Shown one piece after another: positions 23,179-33,800 of a stretch of DNA of 44,266 nt (its first letter is position 1; each line of letters opens with the position of its first letter). A model generated the notes under the pieces. The model did not search any database, was not told where the DNA came from, and saw nothing but the letters and a program-made list of their open reading frames with translations. Both the position numbers and the translations under genes were made by a program. The DNA is taken from positions 1-44,266 of the forward strand of contig CAMVOK010000024.1 in NCBI GenBank assembly GCA_947169115.1, written 5' to 3'. This DNA comes from an uncultured Prevotellaceae bacterium. Lineage in GTDB: Bacteria; Bacteroidota; Bacteroidia; Bacteroidales; Bacteroidaceae.

Positions 23179-23265
23179 CGGAGAGACTGGGATTCGAACC
23201 CAGGGTACAGTCGCCCGTACGCCGCATTTCGAGTGCGGTCCATTCGACCACTCTGGCATCTCTCC
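23179..23265 (-). tRNA. tRNA-Ser (anticodon CGA)
   Basis: It is an 87-nt class II tRNA on the minus strand. The acceptor is GGAGAGA/TCTCTCC. The anticodon stem is CCGCA/TGCGG with loop CTCGAAA (anticodon CGA). The long variable arm has a GTAC/GTAC stem, and the T arm is CTGGG-TTCGAAT-CCCAG. The discriminator is G. CCA is not encoded. Confidence 0.95.
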
Positions 23266-23276
23266 TTAATCGGGTG

Positions 23277-23284
23277 CAAAGGTA
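23277..23284 (-). promoter_or_regulatory. -7 box of tRNA-Ser
   Basis: TACCTTTG on the minus strand lies 12 nt before the tRNA. The expected -33 position falls in an A/T-only heptamer array and has no clear TTTG. Confidence 0.6.
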
Positions 23285-23292
23285 CGATAATA

Positions 23293-23327
23293 AATTAAGA
23301 ATTAAAAATTAAAAAATAAAAATTATG
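23293..23327. repeat. A/T-rich 7-bp tandem array
   Basis: Five consecutive heptamers are present: AATTAAG, AATTAAA, AATTAAA, AAATAAA and AATTATG. The array lies upstream of the tRNA-Ser -7 box and about 80 nt before rfbA. Confidence 0.7.
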
Positions 23328-23380
23328 AGTATAGGCTACAATTTTGCCGTTCGAATACGAGTTATATAAATAAAAATATG

Positions 23381-23388
23381 TATATTTG
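23381..23388 (+). promoter_or_regulatory. Possible -7 box for the rfb operon
   Basis: TATATTTG fits TAnnTTTG and lies 19 nt before the rfbA ATG. No good -33 TTTG is seen at the expected distance, so the call is tentative. Confidence 0.4.
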
Positions 23389-23407
23389 AGCATTAATTAA
23401 TGATATT

Positions 23408-24319
23408 ATGAAAGGAATTGTGTTGGCAGGTGGTAGCGGCACGCGTCTCTACCCCATAACAAAGGGCGTAAGTAAGCAGATGCTCCCCATTTACGACAAA
23501 CCGATGATTTACTATCCTATTTCGGTTTTGATGTTGGCAGGAATCCGTGAGATACTCATTATCTCCACGCCTCACGACTTGCCTGGTTTCCGTCGTCTCT
23601 TGGGCGATGGCTCAGATTTCGGGGTAAGGTTCGAGTATGCCGAACAGCCCAGTCCCGATGGTTTGGCACAAGCCTTCATCATTGGCCGTGACTTCATCGG
23701 TGACGATAGCGCCTGTTTGGTATTGGGCGACAATATCTTCCATGGTGCTGGTTTCTCTGCGAAACTGGAGCAGGCCGTTTATGCTGCCGAAAAGGAACAG
23801 AAGGCTACCGTCTTTGGGTACTGGGTAAACGACCCCGAACGCTATGGCGTGGCTGAATTCGACAAACATGGGAATTGTCTTTCCATCGAGGAAAAGCCTG
23901 AACATCCGAAGTCAAACTATGCTGTTGTGGGTCTTTATTTCTATCCCAATAAAGTTGTGGATGTAGCGGCTCACATCAAACCTTCGGCACGTGGCGAGTT
24001 GGAAATCACAACCGTAAATCAGGAGTTCCTGAAGGATGGCGAACTGAAGGTGCAGACCCTTGGCCGTGGCTTTGCCTGGCTCGATACGGGCACGCACGAC
24101 TCGCTTTCCGAGGCATCCACCTACATCGAGGTCCTGGAGAAACGTCAAGGTTTGAAGGTGGCCTGTCTAGAGGGTATCGCCTATCGTCGGGGTTGGATTT
24201 CAGAGGAGAAGATGCGTCAGGTTGCTCAGCCGATGCTCAATAACCAGTATGGCCAGTATCTGCTGAAGGTGATTGACGACGTGAAACGTTTTGGAACCGA
24301 CACACTCAAGGAAGGATGA
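23408..24319 (+). CDS. rfbA: Glucose-1-phosphate thymidylyltransferase
   Basis: The protein has 303 residues and is full length. It makes dTDP-glucose from dTTP and glucose-1-phosphate, the first step of dTDP-rhamnose synthesis. The nucleotide-binding motif [13 protein letters not shown] is at the N terminus. [27 protein letters not shown] and LGDNIFHG are typical of RmlA. Its stop overlaps the rfbD start by 4 nt (ATGA), so rfbC, which sits here in many related genomes, is absent. Confidence 0.97.
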   Translation: MKGIVLAGGSGTRLYPITKGVSKQMLPIYDKPMIYYPISVLMLAGIREILIISTPHDLPGFRRLLGDGSDFGVRFEYAEQPSPDGLAQAFIIGRDFIGDDSACLVLGDNIFHGAGFSAKLEQAVYAAEKEQKATVFGYWVNDPERYGVAEFDKHGNCLSIEEKPEHPKSNYAVVGLYFYPNKVVDVAAHIKPSARGELEITTVNQEFLKDGELKVQTLGRGFAWLDTGTHDSLSEASTYIEVLEKRQGLKVACLEGIAYRRGWISEEKMRQVAQPMLNNQYGQYLLKVIDDVKRFGTDTLKEG

Positions 24320-25263
24320 ATATACTGGTAACGGGAGCCAACGGACAGTTGGGAAATGAGATGCGACTAGTTAGTCGCCAGTCCGAGGATAAATATGTTT
24401 TCACGGATGTGGTTACTATAGAAGGTCAGGAAACGACCTTGCTTGACATGACTGATGCTGAGGCTGTAAACCGCATGGTGGATGCCGAGGGTATAAACGT
24501 GATTGTGAATTGTGCGGCTTACACCAATGTGGATAAGGCCGAGACAGACGAAGCACTGTGTCGTCGCTTGAATGCTGATGCCCCACGCATCCTGGCAGAG
24601 GCCATGAAGCGCGTAGATGGTTTATTGGTGCATGTGAGCACCGACTATGTGTTTGGTGGCGACCCTTATAACACTCCCTGTCGTGAAGACCAGAAGGGTA
24701 CTCCTACCGGGGTGTATGGTCAAACCAAGTTAGAAGGTGAACAGGCCATTCAACAATCAGGTTGCCAGTATGTCATACTGCGCACGGCATGGCTCTATTC
24801 CGAGTTTGGTAAGAACTTCGTGAAGACCATGCTTAACCTTACTGCCACAAAGCCCCAGTTGAAGGTGGTATTCGACCAATGTGGCACACCTACCTACGCC
24901 CTCGACCTGGCTCAGGCTATTTTCTCTATCGTGGAGGATGTCAAGTGTAAAATGTCAAATGGAGTATATCCGAACAGTGGCATCTATCATTTTTCCAACG
25001 AAGGTGTATGCTCCTGGTATGACTTTACCAAGATGATAGCCGAGATGGCCGGCCATAACGGGTGTGACATACAACCCTGCCATAGCAACGAGTTTCCCAG
25101 TCCAGTCAAGCGTCCTGCCTATTCTGTGCTGGACAAGACCAAGATAAAAGAGACCTTTGGTATCTGCATTCCGTATTGGACAGATAGTTTGCGCAAATGC
25201 CTACAAAATCTAATTAGCCCACCCCAGCCCTCCCTGGGGAGGGAGACAATCCTTAACCCTTAA
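24316..25263 (+). CDS. rfbD: dTDP-4-dehydrorhamnose reductase
   Basis: The protein has 315 residues. It is a short-chain dehydrogenase/reductase that reduces dTDP-4-keto-rhamnose. The Rossmann motif [11 protein letters not shown] is N-terminal, and [24 protein letters not shown] and the YGQTKLEGE (YxxxK) catalytic motif follow. The family-like sequence ends near KCLQNL. The last 15 residues (about 301-315, [14 protein letters not shown]) are encoded by a G/C-rich palindrome and the first two units of a heptamer array, where the stop codon lies. The tail is probably a neutral extension left by an insertion. Confidence 0.95.
   Translation: MNILVTGANGQLGNEMRLVSRQSEDKYVFTDVVTIEGQETTLLDMTDAEAVNRMVDAEGINVIVNCAAYTNVDKAETDEALCRRLNADAPRILAEAMKRVDGLLVHVSTDYVFGGDPYNTPCREDQKGTPTGVYGQTKLEGEQAIQQSGCQYVILRTAWLYSEFGKNFVKTMLNLTATKPQLKVVFDQCGTPTYALDLAQAIFSIVEDVKCKMSNGVYPNSGIYHFSNEGVCSWYDFTKMIAEMAGHNGCDIQPCHSNEFPSPVKRPAYSVLDKTKIKETFGICIPYWTDSLRKCLQNLISPPQPSLGRETILNP
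25217..25247. repeat. G/C-rich palindromic element at the end of rfbD
   Basis: AGCCCACCCCAGCCCTCC followed by CTGG and GGAGGGAGAC. The core CCCTCC (25228-25233) pairs with GGAGGG (25238-25243). It resembles the inner half of the right DUF559-unit repeat read in reverse, suggesting a dispersed family. Confidence 0.7.
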
Positions 25264-25348
25264 TCCTTCACCCTTAACCCTTAATCCTTCACCCTTCACC
25301 CTTAACCCTTCACCCTTAATCTCTAACCCTTCACCCTTAATCTTAAAT
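25251..25348. repeat. 7-bp tandem array between rfbD and rfbB
   Basis: Fourteen consecutive heptamers fill 98 bp exactly up to the rfbB ATG. Twelve are CCTTAAC, CCTTAAT or CCTTCAC, one is CTCTAAC, and the last is a degenerate CTTAAAT. The rfbD stop codon is in the second unit. The mixture of variants is not in a regular higher-order order. Confidence 0.95.
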
Positions 25349-26479
25349 ATGCAAAGTATAGTAATCACTGGCGGTGCAGGCTTCATTGGTAGCCATGTTG
25401 TACGTCTTTTTGTGAACAAATATCCCGAGTATAAAATCATCTGTCTCGACAAACTCACGTATGCAGGTAACTTGGAGAACCTCAAAGATGTAGAGCAAGC
25501 CCCTAATTATAAGTTTGTTCGTATGGATATCTGCGACTTCGATGCCTTCTACAAGCTGATGCAGGAGGAGCAAGTCGATGGCATCATCCATTTGGCAGCC
25601 GAGAGTCATGTCGATCGTTCCATCAAGGACCCCTTTACGTTTGCCCAGACCAATGTTATGGGCACACTCAGCCTTCTTCAGGCTGCCAAACTCTATTGGG
25701 AGTCTTTGCCCGAACGTTACGAGGGCAAGCGTTTCTACCATATCTCCACTGATGAGGTATATGGTGCGTTGGAGATGACACACCCCGAAGGTATAGAACC
25801 TCCCTTCACCACAGTAGCCTCTTCGGAGAGCCACCACATGGCCTATGGCGAGAAGTTCTTCACCGAAGACCTGAAGTACCAGCCTCATTCGCCCTATTCG
25901 GCTTCGAAGGCCAGCAGCGACCACTTTGTACGTGCCTTCCACGATACATACGGAATGCCCACCATCGTTACAAACTGCTCAAACAACTATGGTCCTTATC
26001 AGTTCCCCGAAAAGCTGATACCTCTCTTTATCAACAACATCCGTCACCGCAAGCCCCTTCCTGTTTATGGCAAGGGTGAGAATGTGCGCGACTGGCTCTA
26101 TGTAGAAGACCATGCTCGTGCCATCGATCTTATCTTCCACAAGGGAAAGATAGCCGAGACTTACAATATCGGTGGTTTCAACGAGTGGAAGAACATCGAC
26201 ATCATCAAGGTGGTCATAAAGACAGTTGACCGTATCTTGGGGCGCAAGGAAGGTGAGGACATGGATCTCATCACATACGTCACCGACCGTGCTGGTCACG
26301 ACTTACGTTATGCTATTGATAGTCGTAAGTTGCAACGTGAGTTAGGTTGGGAACCCTCCCTCCAGTTTGAGGAAGGAATAGAAAAAACCGTTCGTTGGTA
26401 TCTCGACCATCAGGAGTGGATGGATCGTATCACCTCGGGTGAGTACGAGAAGTACTACGAGTCGATGTACGGAAAGTAA
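25349..26479 (+). CDS. rfbB: dTDP-glucose 4,6-dehydratase
   Basis: The protein has 376 residues and is full length. It is the NAD-dependent enzyme that converts dTDP-glucose to dTDP-4-keto-6-deoxyglucose. The cofactor motif ITGGAGFIGSHV is at the N terminus. DKLTYAGNLENL, HLAAESHVDRSI, STDEVYGAL (catalytic Asp-Glu) and YSASKASSDH (YxxxK) follow. The ATG sits immediately after the heptamer array. It closes the rfbA-rfbD-rfbB operon and faces the dNK genes; no strong terminator is visible in the 65 bp between. Confidence 0.97.
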   Translation: MQSIVITGGAGFIGSHVVRLFVNKYPEYKIICLDKLTYAGNLENLKDVEQAPNYKFVRMDICDFDAFYKLMQEEQVDGIIHLAAESHVDRSIKDPFTFAQTNVMGTLSLLQAAKLYWESLPERYEGKRFYHISTDEVYGALEMTHPEGIEPPFTTVASSESHHMAYGEKFFTEDLKYQPHSPYSASKASSDHFVRAFHDTYGMPTIVTNCSNNYGPYQFPEKLIPLFINNIRHRKPLPVYGKGENVRDWLYVEDHARAIDLIFHKGKIAETYNIGGFNEWKNIDIIKVVIKTVDRILGRKEGEDMDLITYVTDRAGHDLRYAIDSRKLQRELGWEPSLQFEEGIEKTVRWYLDHQEWMDRITSGEYEKYYESMYGK

Positions 26480-26544
26480 GAAGTTTTCTTGCCCCGCTTC
26501 GCTCTGCAAGCGTAGCCCTAACGGGCGTCCGATTACTCACCCTC

Positions 26545-27168
26545 TCATTTCCCCAGCGGAAACAATCCGTATAGGTTGGCGTCTATACCATCGGTAATGG
26601 TCTGGAAAGCCTTGGGGTCGTTGCCGAACTTACACGTGTCCCCGTCCACGATGAGCAGGGGACCCGTGTACGTTTTTATCCAGTCCTCGTACAGGTCATT
26701 CAGTCCTTGCAGATAGTCAATCTGTATGCTCTGTTCGTAGGCGCGTCCTCGTTTCTGTATCTGTTCCACAAGGTTTGCAATGGAGGAACGGATGTAAATC
26801 ATCAGGTCGGGCAGTTTCACCAGCGACATCATCAGTTCGAAGAGTTCCGAGTAGTTGGCAAAGTCCCTGTCGCTCATAAGTCCCTTGTTATGCAGGTTGG
26901 GGGCAAAGATGCATGCATCCTCGAAGATGGTCCTGTCCTGTATGATGTAGTCTTTCGACTTGCTGATTTCCACGATGTCGCGGAAGCGTTTGTTCAGGAA
27001 GTATATCTGCAGGTTAAACGACCACCGTGCCATGTCGGCATAGTAATCTTCCAGATACGGGTTATTGTCAACAGGTTCGAACTGCGGTTTCCAGCCGTAG
27101 CGTTTGGCGAGCATCTTGGTCAGCGTGGTCTTTCCGCTGCCTATGTTTCCTGCGATTGCGATGTGCAT
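26545..27168 (-). CDS. Deoxynucleoside kinase (paralogue 1)
   Basis: The protein has 207 residues. It belongs to the deoxyadenosine/deoxyguanosine/deoxycytidine kinase family, which phosphorylates salvaged deoxynucleosides with ATP. It has the P-loop GNIGSGKTT, EPVDNNPYLEDYY (substrate-side Glu), QDRTIFED (DR catalytic motif) and the lid KRGRAYEQ. It is clearly paralogous to the gene immediately upstream on the same strand. The leader is a heptamer array (27175-27202). Base specificity cannot be read with confidence. Confidence 0.92.
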   Translation of the reverse strand: MHIAIAGNIGSGKTTLTKMLAKRYGWKPQFEPVDNNPYLEDYYADMARWSFNLQIYFLNKRFRDIVEISKSKDYIIQDRTIFEDACIFAPNLHNKGLMSDRDFANYSELFELMMSLVKLPDLMIYIRSSIANLVEQIQKRGRAYEQSIQIDYLQGLNDLYEDWIKTYTGPLLIVDGDTCKFGNDPKAFQTITDGIDANLYGLFPLGK

Positions 27169-27174
27169 TGTTTC

Positions 27175-27202
27175 TACTTTGAATTACGAGTTACAAATTA
27201 CG
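27175..27202. repeat. 7-bp tandem array between the two dNK genes
   Basis: The units TACTTTG, AATTACG, AGTTACA and AATTACG follow without gaps. The array covers the stop codon of the upstream dNK (27198-27200) and ends 6 nt before the start of the downstream one. The same AATTACG unit recurs at 38758 and 39567. Confidence 0.85.
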
Positions 27203-27833
27203 ATTTTTCATTTTCCATCGGGAAAAGGCCAAATAGCAGACTGTCTATCTTATCGATGATTCCCTTCAGGTCTTCGGGGCGGTGCAGGTAGTCGAGTTTA
27301 TTCACATCTACAGTAAGTACCCGTCCGGGGTATTTCTTATAGATGAAATCCTCGTACAGGTCATTCAGTCCCTGCAGGTATTCTATCTGTATGGTCTGTT
27401 CGTAGTCGCGTCCTCGTTTCTGTATGTTTTCCACGAGGTGGGCGATGTCGGCCCGCAGATATATCATCAGGTCGGGCACGTGCAGTTGGGTCTGCATCTG
27501 TTCAAACAGCTCCATGAACGTCTCATAGTCGCGGTCGGAGAGTTGTCCCATGCGTTTGTTGTTGGCTACAAACACGTGTACTCCCTCGTAGATGCTGCGG
27601 TCCTGGATGACCGTACCCTTGCCTTTGTCGATGGCCAGACAGTCCTTGAAGCGTTCTTTTAGGAAGTACACTTCCAGATTAAACGCCCATCGTGGCAAGT
27701 CCTTGTAGTAGTCTTCCAGATAGGGATTATATGTCACGGCCTCGAACTTCGCCTCCCAGCCATAGTGTTTGGCCAGGAGGTTAGTCAAGGTTGTCTTTCC
27801 GCTACCGATGTTCCCTGCAATAACGATGTGCAT
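27198..27833 (-). CDS. Deoxynucleoside kinase (paralogue 2)
   Basis: The protein has 211 residues. It has the same fold and motifs as its neighbour: P-loop GNIGSGKTT, EAVTYNPYLEDYY, QDRSIYEG and KRGRDYEQ. The pair differ at the DR-motif context (DRTIFED against DRSIYEG) and in the segment after the first Glu, so their substrates may differ. The start overlaps the stop of the giant peptidase gene by one base (TAATG). The final residues (NEKS) and the stop lie in the heptamer array. Confidence 0.92.
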   Translation of the reverse strand: MHIVIAGNIGSGKTTLTNLLAKHYGWEAKFEAVTYNPYLEDYYKDLPRWAFNLEVYFLKERFKDCLAIDKGKGTVIQDRSIYEGVHVFVANNKRMGQLSDRDYETFMELFEQMQTQLHVPDLMIYLRADIAHLVENIQKRGRDYEQTIQIEYLQGLNDLYEDFIYKKYPGRVLTVDVNKLDYLHRPEDLKGIIDKIDSLLFGLFPMENEKS

Positions 27834-30800
27834 TATTTCACCACTGTTTTCTTTCCATTCACGATGTAGATGCCCTTCTTGAGTTTCATAACACGTCGGC
27901 CTTGCAGGTCATAGTACACATTTGACTTCTCGCCCTTGACATCCTCCGTCAATTCCTCTATGCCGTCCAAGTCGAAGTCCCAGGCAATGGCAAAGCCCTT
28001 GACACCATCGGTGTGCAGAGTGCTGTACGGGATGTAGGCACGGTTGGCTGCAATGCTGGAGCCGTTGCTCAGCAGGTAGAAGCCTACCACCTTGTCCTCG
28101 CCCACCTTGTTGCGACCCAGTGTCAGGTACATGGTGGCGTCAGATTCATGGTTAGAGGTCAGTGGTACGTAGGTACCCTCAAAGATATTGTTGAGAGGAA
28201 CATCCACATCGCTCATGTCATCGTCATCGCTTATTGTAGCCTTGACAGTCTGTGATGCAGCACCTGTAGAGGTTCCCACCAACATAACGGGCGTACCTGC
28301 CGGCACTCTCCTTCCCAGTTCGTCAGGCTTGATGTAGAGGACGCCACCAGCGTTCGTGGCCTGGTTCTCGGCAAGCATCGTATAAGCCATAGCCTCGGTG
28401 TCATCACCAGTGGGCAGAGTAATGTTGAAAGGCATCTTCGCGGTAGCATATACATTTGTGCGTCCGTTGAGGTCGGTAGCCTTATTGAGGGTCAAATCTA
28501 TCTTATCTACCTTAACGAGGTACCAGGCAGAGCAAGTATTCAGACCACCATTCCATGCGACAAGGGTTCCACCTGTTCCTGATCCGGAAGAATGCCCGTT
28601 CGTATGGAGTTTGTTACCAGAAGTCGATATGTTGTACTGTGCCGATCCTAAGGAGGTGAAAGTGAACGCAGCACCCGATCCTTCATTCAGCGTTCCGTCA
28701 GCCGCATTCAGATACTTTCCAGTATTCGGGGTTTGAATTGTATAGTCAGTACTACTTGCCGTCAGTTTGAGAATGGTGTTCACGCTGTAGGTAGCATCAA
28801 TGAGGGCATTGATGTTCCACTTCAGTGAGGTGGACGTGTGGTCATAGTAAATGGCCGGCATCTTGTTCTGTTGGGTTACATATCCAGGATAAGCACTTAC
28901 AATGCGCCAGTAGCCTGCTCCAAGGCTGATGGTAGCACTGTTATTAATGGGGTTAAGGTAACTATTTAAACTGCTTACTTCATCCGAATTTAGATTTGCT
29001 TCGATTGTGCTTCTCAAAGACCTGACGGCATTCTTTGCTTCAGCTGGGTTTGCTGCCGTAGTAAAATACTCTTTTGTTCCTACCGCACCTAATGGAGCAT
29101 CAAGCGCTAGTCCGTCAATGTAGTTCAGATAATAGTCTCCCGGGTTCTTTACCCAGCAGGTAGAACCATTGTCCTTACCCGTCCAACCGGCGAGTCTGGA
29201 TCCGTTCCAGTTCAGGTAATACGAAGTGTTCTTGGGCTGTAGGCAGAAGTAACCATCGGCCACCGTTCCAACACTAGATACGACAGGCACGAACTTGGTG
29301 CCTGTGGTAGCCATGGCGACGGCTGTGGACTGGTCGGCGCTGTACACCGTCTTGCTGTTGGTAGCGGCCCTGTTGTAGATGTCGAAGCCATCGTAGGGGT
29401 TGCCCACGAAACAGAAGAGGCGTGCGTTCGTAACCTGGGCGTAGGCATCGGTGGCCATGGCCTGTGGCACCACGCCATCCGTAGCATCGTTATAAGTCCA
29501 GATGTCGTTTGTATTGCTCTTGTTGTGGGCAATGGTGTACCATTTGGCCTCAGCATAGCTATCCGAAATCTGGAACGGGCCATTCCAAGTGGCCGTCACA
29601 TCTACGTTGGTGGTACTGGACGTGATGGTTTCCGGGTCGAAGGTGTAGGTCATGAAACCATTGTCGAGGCTTGAGGGTAGGAAGTCCTCGGCCGTATTCA
29701 ATAGACGCACAGTGACTGAACTTTCCGTATTAATAGTTGTTCCACCATATTTCAGGGTATAGCTTACCGTCTTCTCCGTAAACATAGCCAGGGCATCGGT
29801 GGCATCAAACGCAGCCGCTTCGATGATGGCGTTCCTATTACCTTCATCTAAAGTTGACCAGTTATCAATTTTAATAGCTGGGGAACCAGTTGTATTTATG
29901 TTTTTGCTGGCAACATTCTTGAATCTGAAGAACCAAGGATAGGTGGCATTGCCTGTAGCGGTGATTTCAACCTGCTCATTATCGGTAGGAGTCGTTGTCA
30001 ATGTGTTGCTGGCCGTAAGGTATTTACCGGCATTGACACTGAAGAGATAATAATTACCGTCATCTGTACTATTGTCCGTACCATCGTAATAGATGATGGC
30101 TATCTGCTGTGCCTCATCTGTGATGTCATAGTAATTGGCAGCATTATTGCCCACTACTGACATGGCCGTGGCATCGTCGGCAAACTTCCAGGCACCACGG
30201 GCATTGACAATGACGTACGATTTTGTGTTCGACAGGCTGGCCAGGTTGGCAATCATTATCGGCTGTACGGGATAGAAATAAGCAGCGGACATATTCGTAA
30301 TCTGGCCGTCTGCATTGCAGTTGATACCACTATGATAGAAGAATTTCACTGTACTTGCGTTCGTGCAATTCAAGAGGGAATAGTAGGTAGTAGCCTCGGC
30401 TATGGTTATATTTCCTACACTGGCTGCTGCGCTGTTGGTGTACATTGTTAGGGCGGTTCCGCCGGCTGTGAAAGTCGCTGCGGTCTGTGTCGCATTAGCA
30501 AGTGCATTACCAGCCTGGGCGTTGGTCAGGTAGTTGGCTGCCCCCTTGTTGTAGAGCTTGAAATTGTAGGGATTACCCTCGAAGAGCCACAGGTATGCAT
30601 CTTCAACCTTGCGTTGCTGGGTGGCGGTGAGGTTGGCCGACCCGTCGTAGGCTACATAGTAGTTGTGACTTGACTTTAGATCGTACCATACGGGACTGCC
30701 CGTGGTGGAGAATGTCACGGGGCCGTCGTAGCTGAATTTGGCATAGACGGTAGTCGTATTCCCCACAAGATTGCTTGCAAGTGCTGTTATCTCGGAAGTA

Positions 30801-33800
30801 CAGGCCGCGTCGGAATAGAGCGTGTAATCGCAATAGGGACGCTTCGCTGCACTGGGCAGTTCCAGTTCCACACCGCGATAGGTTTCCGCGTTGGCTGTGG
30901 CCAATGTGGCACCGCCACCTGTCGCTACCACGTTGTAGGTTACCGTCACGGTACCCTTCAGGTAGTTGATGGCCTGTTCGGAGTCGAAGTTACCCACGGG
31001 ACAGATGAAGAAGAGATTGCCATCGTCCAAACCACCATTGGTGATGTTCAGACCTTCAGCATCAGCAGCCCAGGCTGTCAAACAGATGCGGCTTGCACTG
31101 CTGCCAAAGTTTATGGCGTATGCATTGGCTATTGTTGCCGTGCGGTCTTCAAATTGTATGGCAGTGGGTGAGGTGTTGTCAATGAGACCACTGGCATTTA
31201 CAAATCCACCACCGTCAATGCTCCACAGATAATATTCGTTCGTGCTGTCACCGTCCTTGTCATACGTGATGATGGCAAACGTACCCTCGGTGTATTCGGT
31301 TGCTGTGCAGGCTGTGCTACGGAGTTTCCCGTCGGCAAAGGTTAGCACACCGCGTGGACAGGTGATGGCATATGCCTTGTCGTTGCTCAGCGAAGCCGTT
31401 GAAATTGGCAAGCGAGATTGGGCCGTGGTCGGACTGAAGGCAGCAGCCTCCAAGACACGTGCACCATTGTTGTCATCTGTCGTACTCTGAGCGTTGCCCT
31501 TGGCATTATAGACATGAGGATTTTGGGCTGTATTTACACCAAAGTATCTGCTGTTGAGCGTAATGATATTAGGCTCTGCTGTTCCGTAGGTACTGCTTCC
31601 GGCAGTGGTGAAGGTCAGTGGTGACCTCACGGGTGCTGTGGATAAGGTGAGATAATTGTCTATCTGCCCATCGGAATTAGTGCGAACATTAAAATATACA
31701 TATTTCTGTTCACTAACGCTGTAGAGGTATTTTTCGCCTTCGTAAGGTATGATGGCGAACTGCTGCTTCGTGTCGCTCAATGAGGGGGCCGTATTGAGTC
31801 CGCCCGTTTCTGACGAGGTTGAGGTCACCTTTGTGGCCCCGTCGGCCACAGCCCACCAGCCATTGTGGTTAGCAATGGCATATGCTTTTGTGGCGGACGA
31901 GCTGGCCACAGCATCCAGCGTGGGGGCTATGGATTCCATGTTGATGGTCATATTGCGTATGGCCAGCCAGTTGCCGACGCTAGTACCCGTGCAACGGATG
32001 GTGAACGAAGCCGTAAAGTCATTCACATTGTCATAGTAGAAGGTATAGCTACTGCCACCTGCCACACTCTGTGAATTGCCGTTTACAGTCACCGTATAAG
32101 GATAAGTACTTGAATGTGCTTGTACCGTCATGGTGATGCTGCTGATTTTATAGCCCAACTCGGCAGGTACGTTGATGGTGACGGTTTCGTCTTCGTTGAT
32201 GTCATTGGTCTTTATGTCCAGCACCTTTTGGCTCCATGTGGTAGCGCGGTCCATGTTGGGAGCCGTAATGGTAATGCCAGGCAGACCTGAGTTCACGCCT
32301 GTTGTAAATACATCGGGCGTGGGGGAGGTGTTGTTCGTGCGCATGCCGTAATGGTCAAAGGGAGCGTTCGTGTTACCACCGTCCACAATTGTTACGGTCT
32401 TCATGAGAGGCAATTTGGCCAGTTTACTCTGGGCTATCGTGGGGTCGAAATCACCTGCCGGTATAATGGCAGAGGCATTACCCTCATCATCCAAGTGAGG
32501 ACTATACTTATAGATGTTCGGGTTAATATTATGTACACCGAACGAATTGCCACAGAGGGTGACTACCGCAGGATAGGTGGCGTTGCTGGAATGCGTGGAT
32601 GCCTGCAAGGTAAGCGACATTCGACCCGGGAGTGGATTGGTGGAAAGGTAGAGTTTGTTGTCACCGTCAGTAGCCTGGACGAGGAACTTTTGTGCATTTA
32701 CACTATACAGACAGTAGTCGTCGTCCACACCGTCGTTATTTGCGTCGAAGGGTAGGATGGCAAACTGTTGTTTGGTGTCAGAAGATGACGTTGCCAAATT
32801 CAAGCCACCTGTCCATGAACTGGTGGAGGTTGCCCAAATGGCATTATTGCCCACAGCCCACCAACCACGTGTATTCCTAATGTTGTATTTCTGTGTCGAT
32901 GACGAACTGGCCAGGTCAGTCAGCGCAATCGAGCTTACCGTAACATTGATGTCCGACGTTCCGGCAGCGGCTATTAATGTTGCGGCATCATCATAACTAT
33001 ATTCAATGCCGCCAATCGTGTAGGTGTAGTCGGAGGAGAGTGTGAAAGAGTCACTGCCGTCCATGGCCACGTAGATGGTGGAAACAGCCGATCCGCCATT
33101 CACAGGCACAGCCGTAGAGAATGTCACCTTCTTGACTTGCTGGAATAGGATGGGGTCGCCATTGTTGGGAGAAGCGTTATGGCTACCCACATATTCATTG
33201 CCGTTTGTGACCGTATTCAGATAGATTCCAGAATTTGTCGTGGATTGTAGCGTGACATAGCCTGCATAGCAGTTGTCACTGTTCGTGAAGTTGGCACGGT
33301 CACCAAGAGCGAAACTCTCGGCATCTCCCACGGTTGTGGCAGACAGGTAGTTTGCACTATTTCCGTTCGTAGAACCCGAGATAGGAGATATGTAGTGGCT
33401 GTTGCCTACGTTCTGCAACACGACTCCTGTGCCATCCAACGTAGTTTGCCATACATAGCGTGCATCCGTAACCGCAGGTGTCACTGTGTGGGTTTTCCAG
33501 ATTTTATTCTCATTTGTAGCGTTCGAGTACAGATAGCAGTCGTACTTCTCTGTGGGCCAAATTCCCTTCATGCGATAGTATGAGCCACCTGTCAGATTCA
33601 TGGTGCAGGTGAAAGGTATGGCGTATGCATTTGGATTATTTATTGGCGTGGTGTTTCCCACCATTCCAATACTCATGGTACTGCTGCTTCTTACGTAATA
33701 CCGCTGATTTATTGTAGTATAAACCCCGTCACTTTCAGTCACGAAATAGAAATAATAGGTTTGTCCACCCTGCAATTCCACTGCGGGAGAGAAGGTCATA

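Noticed and set aside
25251..25263. On/off phase variation of rfbD by heptamer slippage
   Set aside because: The stop codon is already in the second unit, beyond the family-like part, so copy-number change would alter only the last residues. Effects on rfbB translation remain possible.
25251..25348. CRISPR-like array
   Set aside because: The repeats are 7 bp and contiguous, without spacers, and there are no cas genes.
26480..26544. Terminator between rfbB and the dNK gene
   Set aside because: Only 4-5-bp stems without T tracts were found, too weak to call.
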